From assembly GCF_016864575.1 (NCBI RefSeq), contig NZ_CP044127.1, positions 186,001-250,000 on the forward strand: DNA of 64,000 nucleotides, read 5' to 3'. Below are positions 58,874-64,000 of this stretch, one piece after another; position 1 is the stretch's first letter, and the number at the start of each line of letters is the position of its first letter. The notes beneath the pieces are model-generated. The model saw only the letters and a list, made by a program, of their open reading frames with translations, ran no database searches and was not told the origin of the DNA. This stretch comes from Rhizobium sp. BG4. GTDB lineage: Bacteria > Pseudomonadota > Alphaproteobacteria > Rhizobiales > Rhizobiaceae. Both the position numbers and the translations under genes were made by a program.

Positions 58874-59740
58874 ATGGCGGTAGCGAAGACGGAAGCGCAA
58901 ACAAGCGGTGAATGGGATGGCAAGGCGTTTACCGCAGGCCTCGGACGAGGTTTTGCCGGGGCATTGATCTTTGCTCTGCCGATGTTCATGACCATGGAGA
59001 TGTGGGAACTGGGGTTCTACATGGATCGCTGGCGTCTGCTGCTCCTTCTGATTGTGAACGTCCCGCTTCTTATCCTCCTTTCGGACCGCGTCGGGTTCGA
59101 ACAGACGTCGACGTGGCGCGATGCGAGCCGTGATGCAGCGATCGCTTTTGCCATTGGTATCGTGTCGTCGGTGGCGATCCTTCTCGCTGTCGGCGTGCTT
59201 AAGGCTGGCCAGCCTGTCTACGAGATTGTCGGAAAGATCGCCCTCCAGGCGGTACCAGCCAGTATCGGCGCTCTGTTGGGCCGAAGTCAGCTCAATGGCG
59301 ACGAGAGTGCCAAAGGCGATGAAGGTGATCCGGTGCAGGAAGGCCCCGCCGACTATAGCGGCGAGATGTTCTTGATGGCGCTCGGGGCCTTGTTTCTCGG
59401 CCTGAATGTCGCTCCGACCGAGGAAATGATCCTCCTGTCCTTCAAAATGAGCCCATGGCATGTTCTTTGCGTCATTGTCATCTCACTGGCGGTCATGCAC
59501 GGTTTTGTCTACGCTGTCTCGTTCAAGGGGGGCCATGAGATCGGCGACAAGGTGCCCGCCTGGCACATCGTGGTTCGGTTCACATTGCCGGGATATGTCA
59601 TCGCGCTGCTGGTCAGCGCCTTTTGCCTCTGGATATTCGAACGCTTCAGCGGAACATCTGCATCGGCGATTCTCCCGGCCGTGGTGGTCCTTGGCCTCCC
59701 GTGCTCCATCGGTGCAGCGGCCGCACGCCTGATTTTGTAG
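58874..59740 (+). CDS. TIGR02587-family membrane protein
   Basis: 288 residues from ATG at 58874 (AGGAAA just upstream; a TTG at 58832 is possible). About seven membrane segments, e.g. FAGALIFALPMFMTMEMWEL, LLLLIVNVPLLILLSDRVGF, GLNVAPTEEMILLSFKMSPW and AILPAVVVLGLPCSIGAAAA. The family is uncharacterised. It is regularly next to a TIGR02588 protein, as here (11 bases downstream), so both are expected to form a complex. Confidence 0.88.
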   Translation: MAVAKTEAQTSGEWDGKAFTAGLGRGFAGALIFALPMFMTMEMWELGFYMDRWRLLLLLIVNVPLLILLSDRVGFEQTSTWRDASRDAAIAFAIGIVSSVAILLAVGVLKAGQPVYEIVGKIALQAVPASIGALLGRSQLNGDESAKGDEGDPVQEGPADYSGEMFLMALGALFLGLNVAPTEEMILLSFKMSPWHVLCVIVISLAVMHGFVYAVSFKGGHEIGDKVPAWHIVVRFTLPGYVIALLVSAFCLWIFERFSGTSASAILPAVVVLGLPCSIGAAAARLIL

Positions 59741-59751
59741 GACGACGAAAA

Positions 59752-60150
59752 GTGGCACGAAAGAAAACACCTTCAGCGAAACCGCACCCGGTTGAATGGG
59801 CGCTCGGCGTTGCCAGCGGCCTTCTCGTTGCAATTCTTATCGCCATCGTTGGCTATGAAGCGGCAACGAACTCCAGATCCCCACCGGACTTTGTGGTCTC
59901 CCGACTTGCGCCCACTGACGCTATCCCCAAGGGACAGGTGCGGTTCAAAATCACAAACATCGCCGATACCACAGCTGCGGCCGTGCTCGTGCGTGGCGAA
60001 TGGCGCCGGCCTGATGGAATAACAGAGACGGCCGAAACGACGCTCGACTATGTCCCGGCAAACTCGTCGGGCGAGGGGGCGCTGATTTTCTCCGCCGATC
60101 CTGCTGCCGGCGACCTGTCGGTCCGCGCGGCCGGCTATGCAGACCCATGA
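59752..60150 (+). CDS. TIGR02588-family protein
   Basis: 132 residues from GTG at 59752, 11 bases after the TIGR02587 stop, with AGGA upstream. One N-terminal membrane segment (WALGVASGLLVAILIAIVGY), then a periplasmic Ig-like beta domain (GQVRFKITNIADTTAAAVLV, RGEWRRPDGITETAETTLDY). The partner of TIGR02587; function unknown. It overlaps the LtrA gene by ATGA. Confidence 0.88.
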   Translation: MARKKTPSAKPHPVEWALGVASGLLVAILIAIVGYEAATNSRSPPDFVVSRLAPTDAIPKGQVRFKITNIADTTAAAVLVRGEWRRPDGITETAETTLDYVPANSSGEGALIFSADPAAGDLSVRAAGYADP

Positions 60151-61355
60151 GCAATGGAGTGCCGATGAGCAAGAAGAAGCAACCGATGCGCTGGCTGCGT
60201 GACAGGGAGGCGAAAAAGTCGAAAGCCAGCTTTCCGGAGCTTTTTTTTGATCTCGTCTTTGTCTTCGGCCTGATCCAGCTTTCTCATACGCTTGCAGAGG
60301 ATTTTACGTCCACCGCTGTTGGTGAGGCCCTGCTGCTCATCTTGGCGATCTGGTGGCTCTGGATCAACACGACCTGGGTGACCAATCTCCTCAACACCGA
60401 TAGTGAGCCTGTCCGCTATCTCCTTTTTGCCCTGATGTTCGCAGCCATCCTAATGGCGATCGCGCTTCCCGAAGCTTTTGGCGATCATGCGCTGCCCTTT
60501 GCTGCCATCTACGCCTTGATGCAGGTCGGACGATCGCTGTTTGCCTGGGTTGCGTTTGGCAGTCACGATCCGAAATCGGCCTCGACCTTCGGTCGGATCA
60601 CGTTCTGGGCCTGCATAGCCGGCACGCTCTGGGTGGCTGGCGCATTTGCATCCACAGAGTGGCGTCTGGCAGTCTGGGGCTTGGCCCTTGCGATCGAATA
60701 TGGCGTGCCGCTCCTGCGCTTTCCTTTTCCGGGGCTTGGCAGAGCCGACAAAGAGACCTTGAACCTCAACGGAGAACATCTGGCTGAGCGCTGCGCACTC
60801 TTTGTCATCATTTGTCTCGGAGAGACGATCCTGACCACGGGTCGCAATGCCGTCGAGCATATGGGGCCAGATCTGACGTTCCTGGTTTTCTGCGGCGCAT
60901 TCCTAAGCACCGTCGCTATGTGGTGGATTTACTTCCACCGCGGCCAGGAGGAGGCGGCAGAGAAGGCGGAGGAAACCAACGAGCCTGAGGCGGTCGCGCA
61001 TAGTTTGTTCACTTACGGACACCTTCCGATCGTCGCAGGCATAATCCTGACAGCAGTTGGCGAAGACTTTGCGCTTTCGCATCCAGAGGAACAGGGGGAC
61101 TGGAAAAGTGCCTGCGCGATCATCGGGGGCCCCGTGCTCTTTCTGTGCGGGAACATCTGGCTGAAGCTCGCAGCCGCCCAGCGGTTTCCCTTTTCTCACC
61201 TTGCTGGTCTCGCTGGCCTCTCGGCAATCAGTATCGTTGCACTGCTGGTGCCGCTTTATCTTCTGAATATCGCAGCAACGGCAGCATTGCTTTGCGCCGC
61301 CATATTCGAATATGCCGCGCGTCGCCGGCCGCAGTCGCATCGCCCCGAGCGATAG
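60147..61355 (+). CDS. LtrA family membrane protein
   Basis: 402 residues, ATGA overlap with the TIGR02588 gene. The start is ATG 60147 or 60165. KASFPELFFDLVFVFGLIQL is the hallmark of LtrA (low temperature requirement protein A), followed by about ten membrane segments, including LAERCALFVIICLGETILTT. LtrA was first noted in Listeria as needed for growth in the cold; mechanism unknown. The operon TIGR02587-TIGR02588-LtrA suggests one membrane system. Confidence 0.93.
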   Translation: MSNGVPMSKKKQPMRWLRDREAKKSKASFPELFFDLVFVFGLIQLSHTLAEDFTSTAVGEALLLILAIWWLWINTTWVTNLLNTDSEPVRYLLFALMFAAILMAIALPEAFGDHALPFAAIYALMQVGRSLFAWVAFGSHDPKSASTFGRITFWACIAGTLWVAGAFASTEWRLAVWGLALAIEYGVPLLRFPFPGLGRADKETLNLNGEHLAERCALFVIICLGETILTTGRNAVEHMGPDLTFLVFCGAFLSTVAMWWIYFHRGQEEAAEKAEETNEPEAVAHSLFTYGHLPIVAGIILTAVGEDFALSHPEEQGDWKSACAIIGGPVLFLCGNIWLKLAAAQRFPFSHLAGLAGLSAISIVALLVPLYLLNIAATAALLCAAIFEYAARRRPQSHRPER

Positions 61356-61468
61356 CCTCATGTCTGACGGCATGTGATCTCCTGGTTATAGCCATCTGGA
61401 ACCGGCTATCGCCATTCGTTCGATTGGGCCCATCTTACGGCTCAGCACACCACAACAGGGACTAAACG

Positions 61469-61765
61469 ATGTCTACGCACGAAGACCAGATTCGCCAGCG
61501 CGCCTATGAGATATGGGAGCGTGAAGGCCGTCCGCACGGGGACGATCTGAAGCATTGGATGCAGGCCTTCCAGGAAATTGCAGAGAACGCGCAGCCCAGC
61601 ACCCTCAAGCCTGCTCGGGCCACTAAAATGACGACCTCTTCGCCAGATGCCAAAAAGGCGACGACCGGGAAGATTAAAAAGGAAAAGTCATCAGCAAGCG
61701 CTGCGTCATCGCAGCCTGTGGTGTCTGGCGGCGCCAAACCGGCTCGGGGCGTCACGACGCACTGA
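61469..61765 (+). CDS. DUF2934 protein
   Basis: 98 residues. DUF2934 spans about 5-40: EDQIRQRAYEIWEREGRPHG then DDLKHWMQAFQEI. The rest is a Lys/Ser/Ala-rich disordered tail (KKATTGKIKKEKSSASAASS) that could bind nucleic acid. Third DUF2934 protein of the window, and the only one without another unit attached. A GGAAC with CGTT at 14 bases lies upstream (61399 region), two bases short of EcfG spacing. Confidence 0.88.
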   Translation: MSTHEDQIRQRAYEIWEREGRPHGDDLKHWMQAFQEIAENAQPSTLKPARATKMTTSSPDAKKATTGKIKKEKSSASAASSQPVVSGGAKPARGVTTH

Positions 61766-61978
61766 GGCAGTTGGTCTCGGTTCAATTCTAGCCAGCGTAC
61801 CCAGGGGTGCCTGTCGGCCACTAAGCTTATTGATGGGTTGCGCTATGAGGCTACGATCTTGGAAACACGCAGGCGAAGAAGGGCGGCCAGGTCCTGCCGT
61901 CCAGCGAGTTGCTCTGTCATCACGAAGGTTTTCAAAGAGCTGCTTTGCTAACGCTGCTTATGCGCGGTCACAAGGACC

Positions 61979-62518
61979 TCAGAACTTGTAGCCAAGCTGA
62001 AGTCCCGCGCGTGTCATTCCGTTGTTGGGGCCATCACAGAGGTTGGCGTGAGAAGAATGGGCGACCTGTGCCATTACATTCCAGTGACTGTCGAACCGGA
62101 AGCCCGCGCCTATGTATTCATGGAAGAGCAGGCGGCAACCAAGGGCTGGGCCGTTGTCGTTGCTGTCGAGGTCGCCTGTATGGATGACGCCGCCGAAGCC
62201 CGCCTCTGCAAACAGTTTATCGGAAAAATCGGCTGTCCACGAAAAGCCGGTGAAGACCTGACTTGCAGATCCTGACGTCCCGATGGAGGTTCCCAGATGG
62301 ATTCGAGGGCGAGCAAGCTTTTGCAGACCCGTCGATTGATCATGGTCAAAGGGGTCGAAGAACAGCGTAAATTCGGGAAAAATTCCGTCTTCATGTTCGC
62401 CGCCGCCCTGGATGGACGCAGATGCGCCGAATCGTAACTCGTCAAAAACACCATCATCTGCAAGCGCCGGTGTGCCCGCAGCAAGTGTCGCCATTATTGC
62501 AGCGTGTAGAATTTTCAT
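61979..62518 (-). CDS. PagL-like lipid A 3-O-deacylase family protein
   Basis: 179 residues from ATG at 62518. Signal peptide about 1-20 (cleavage near GTPALA-DDG). An outer-membrane beta-barrel pattern follows, with alternating strands and terminal Phe (AGLQLGYKF). The segment MAQVAHSSHANLCDG matches the PagL active-site strand with His and Ser in H-x-S order; a Glu partner is less clear. PagL removes the 3-O acyl chain of lipid A. In rhizobia such homologues alter lipid A; activity here is inferred. Confidence 0.85.
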   Translation of the reverse strand: MKILHAAIMATLAAGTPALADDGVFDELRFGASASIQGGGEHEDGIFPEFTLFFDPFDHDQSTGLQKLARPRIHLGTSIGTSGSASQVFTGFSWTADFSDKLFAEAGFGGVIHTGDLDSNDNGPALGCRLLFHEYIGAGFRFDSHWNVMAQVAHSSHANLCDGPNNGMTRAGLQLGYKF

Positions 62519-62932
62519 TGGGCGCCCCGAATCGTCGACGTCGATCATGCCAGCCCTCAATCAACGGCGTAAAGGGCATTCCGACTTTGTACGAAAGATG
62601 ACAATCGGCATCAATCGTGGAACCCGCAACGCCACCGTTGCATTATAGCTGCGCTGGCACGTTCCTCAGTCGGCAACCTCACTTCAGCCCCGGTCAATGC
62701 CGGGGCTTTTCTTGTGTGCCTCGTTGCAGCCATCGCTTGTCAAAACGCTCCGCGGCGTTCACCCTTGTCTCAACAACATCGGGCTTCACTTCCTGCGACG
62801 AAAGATGCAGGTTGCTGGTAACTTCAGGCGCTGGCCATTATTCTGGTGCTTCTGCCTCAGATCGGAAACATCCGATGCGCTCCAGCCCGTTCGTCGCCTC
62901 AGACTGAAGGCTTAGTGCGAAGTTGCAAAAAC
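62519..62932. other. region with an orphan terminator
   Basis: No protein gene is supported. An excellent plus-strand terminator lies at 62686-62710, but the nearest plus-strand gene ends at 61765, beyond the PagL-like gene on the other strand. A TATA-like CATTATAG near 62640 could be the -10 of a small RNA of about 60 nt. Confidence 0.35.
62686..62710 (+). terminator. orphan rho-independent terminator
   Basis: Stem AGCCCCGG / CCGGGGCT, loop TCAATG, then TTTTC. No gene on this strand ends here. Confidence 0.75.
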
Positions 62933-63127
62933 CTAGCGCCTCCCGACGCCTTCCATGATTGCCGCGACGATTGCCTGCTCGAGAGCATGCGCGTTGTTTT
63001 CCAGGCCAGCCTCGTCTCCGTTAACCGCAGACGCCGCAAACTGAACCGCTTCATCGCGTACGATACGTCGGGCTGCTTTCCGCGCCCTCGCCTCGTAGAC
63101 GCTGTCGTCATCATTTTGGAGCGTCAT
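62933..63127 (-). CDS. hypothetical protein, 64 residues
   Basis: ATG at 63127 with GGGGGAG five bases upstream. Helical and Ala-rich: ARARKAARRIVRDEAVQFAA, SAVNGDEAGLENNAHALEQA, IVAAIMEGVGRR. No membrane segment. No family recognised. No EcfG motif upstream. Confidence 0.55.
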   Translation of the reverse strand: MTLQNDDDSVYEARARKAARRIVRDEAVQFAASAVNGDEAGLENNAHALEQAIVAAIMEGVGRR

Positions 63128-63506
63128 GGAACTCCCCCATCATCCCAGGATCCGAAAGGCGGTTACGACATACAGATTGGTGGTGGTCCTTGCAATCGTC
63201 TGTCCGGCCTCGAACGCTCAGCGGCGCCGTTCGTCTTCGAAGTCGGTTCGCAATAACTGGTAAAGCAGGATCGAGCGGCGTTCCGGTTGGGGCACCTTGG
63301 GTCGCCTGCGATCAGACGCGGGACAGGCAACGGCGCAATCTTGAAAAATTTTCCTCGCCCTGAAATATCTGCATCTTGCTGCAATCGACGGCGATATGAT
63401 GAAGGAGATCTCTCCTGCAGCATGAGCAGAGCGAGGGCCTTGAGATCGGGCGGCTTCGCGGACCCTGCCTTGCCGTCATCAGGTCGCCCTGATGCTGCCA
63501 CAGCGT

Positions 63507-63677
63507 TCAAGAGCGCTGCACATCACTATCTTTCAAACCACTTTTTTCGATGCGACGGGAATAGCTGCTGGCGCGTCTGCCCTCGACCTCTCCCCCAGCT
63601 GGAATGAGCCGCAAAACAACAGCAGCGAGGAGCACGATCGCAAAAGCAATCGGCAGGCAGATCGTCAACGCCAGCAT
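63507..63677 (-). CDS. small membrane protein, about 56 residues
   Basis: ATG at 63677 (or 63683) with GGAGG upstream, stop at 63507. Residues 1-25 (LALTICLPIAFAIVLLAAVV) form one membrane segment; the remaining part is polar and basic (GGEVEGRRASSYSRRIEKSG). The good ribosome site and the clean hydrophobic start support a real gene. Similar single-span small proteins occur at 27051, 33193 and 38644. No family recognised. Confidence 0.5.
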   Translation of the reverse strand: MLALTICLPIAFAIVLLAAVVLRLIPAGGEVEGRRASSYSRRIEKSGLKDSDVQRS

Positions 63678-63826
63678 CGTCATCCTCCGGTTCGCCCGGC
63701 ATCATTTCACGGTCTTAGGCCATATGGCAGCTGTCTTTTCGGATGATGCGGGAAAGGAGCGGTTGGGCGCTCGTGGCAGGAGCGAGCGTCCGGCGCCAGG
63801 CTCGTGCTGCAGCCACACAAAGGCGC

Positions 63827-64000
63827 TCAGTCGTTTCGCGGGCTACCCTTACTGTGGTCACCGCCGCTGATAATTCGGGGCTCCACGCGCCAGAGACGGA
63901 AGAAGTATCGGCGCGCGTCGCCCTCGACGGCCATCATTCCAGCGATCTGGTCGTCACAGATCCGTTTGAAGTAGTCGGCGATCGGCTGGCTGTCGTAGAC
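63827..64000 (-). CDS. C-terminal end of an unknown protein, cut by window edge
   Basis: The frame is open from the window edge to a TGA at 63827-63829 (57 residues). The sequence QPIADYFKRICDDQIAGMMA then VEGDARRYFFRLWRVEPRII is clearly protein-like, with a polar tail. No start is visible, and I do not recognise the family. Confidence 0.6.
   Translation of the reverse strand, partial: VYDSQPIADYFKRICDDQIAGMMAVEGDARRYFFRLWRVEPRIISGGDHSKGSPRND

Noticed and set aside
61399..61425. GGAAC-N14-CGTT before the DUF2934 gene
   Set aside because: Spacing two bases too short for known EcfG promoters.
1..64000. Insertion sequences, prophage, CRISPR array, tRNA or rRNA genes
   Set aside because: Looked for transposase or integrase motifs, regular repeats and tRNA-like sequences; none seen. 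The repeated PAS and receiver segments are paralogous domains, not mobile repeats.

Overview
The window reads as alphaproteobacterial DNA of the Rhizobium/Sinorhizobium/Agrobacterium group. Supporting this are the G+C-rich codon use, the many Rhizobiales-type small families (BA14K, DUF6894, DUF2934, DUF1206, DUF4112, DUF892), an EcfG-like sigma factor and HWE/HisKA_2 kinases with the HRxxN motif. No rRNA, tRNA, transposase, CRISPR array or replication gene was seen. Species and replicon cannot be told from the sequence.

Layout. 1-8.8 kb: truncated PAS/GAF sensor kinase, MFS permease, a LuxR-type regulator plus GAF kinase pair, a DUF1236 protein, a decayed CHASE4-EAL phosphodiesterase, a tiny zinc-finger protein and a ProQ/FinO RNA chaperone. 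9-13.3 kb: lipoprotein and a paoABC-type aldehyde oxidase operon whose molybdenum subunit is frameshifted. 13.5-21.6 kb: CHASE3-GAF hybrid kinase with three receivers, CheR, CheB, receiver-HWE kinase, then a Cache kinase-receiver. 21.7-44.4 kb: a long accessory stretch of small proteins, single-domain receivers, two Crp-like regulators, an EcfG-like sigma factor, two more kinases and stress-associated proteins. 44.4-50.8 kb: two double-domain KaiC-like ATPases, a hybrid kinase and a receiver protein. 51-64 kb: two pyridoxamine-oxidase-like stress proteins, alpha/beta hydrolase, YihY, CspA, a TIGR02587/TIGR02588/LtrA cluster, a PagL-like protein and more small proteins.

The unifying signal is a promoter motif. 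I found 11 exact GGAAC-N16/17-CGTT sequences, the known consensus of the rhizobial general-stress sigma factor EcfG/RpoE2, and about 15 more with GGAAC and a TT at the same distance. Nearly all lie just upstream of a gene and point at it. The window therefore looks like a general-stress-response island carrying its own EcfG-like sigma factor, but no PhyR or NepR.

Two things look new. An exact EcfG-type promoter at 51104-51128 faces no gene but sits about 120 bases before a strong terminator, which predicts a stress-induced small RNA. A 16-base palindrome, GGTACG-N4-CGTACC, occurs exactly three times, always between genes, plus one degenerate copy. Three of these four lie upstream of an EcfG-type promoter, so it may be an operator for a co-regulator.
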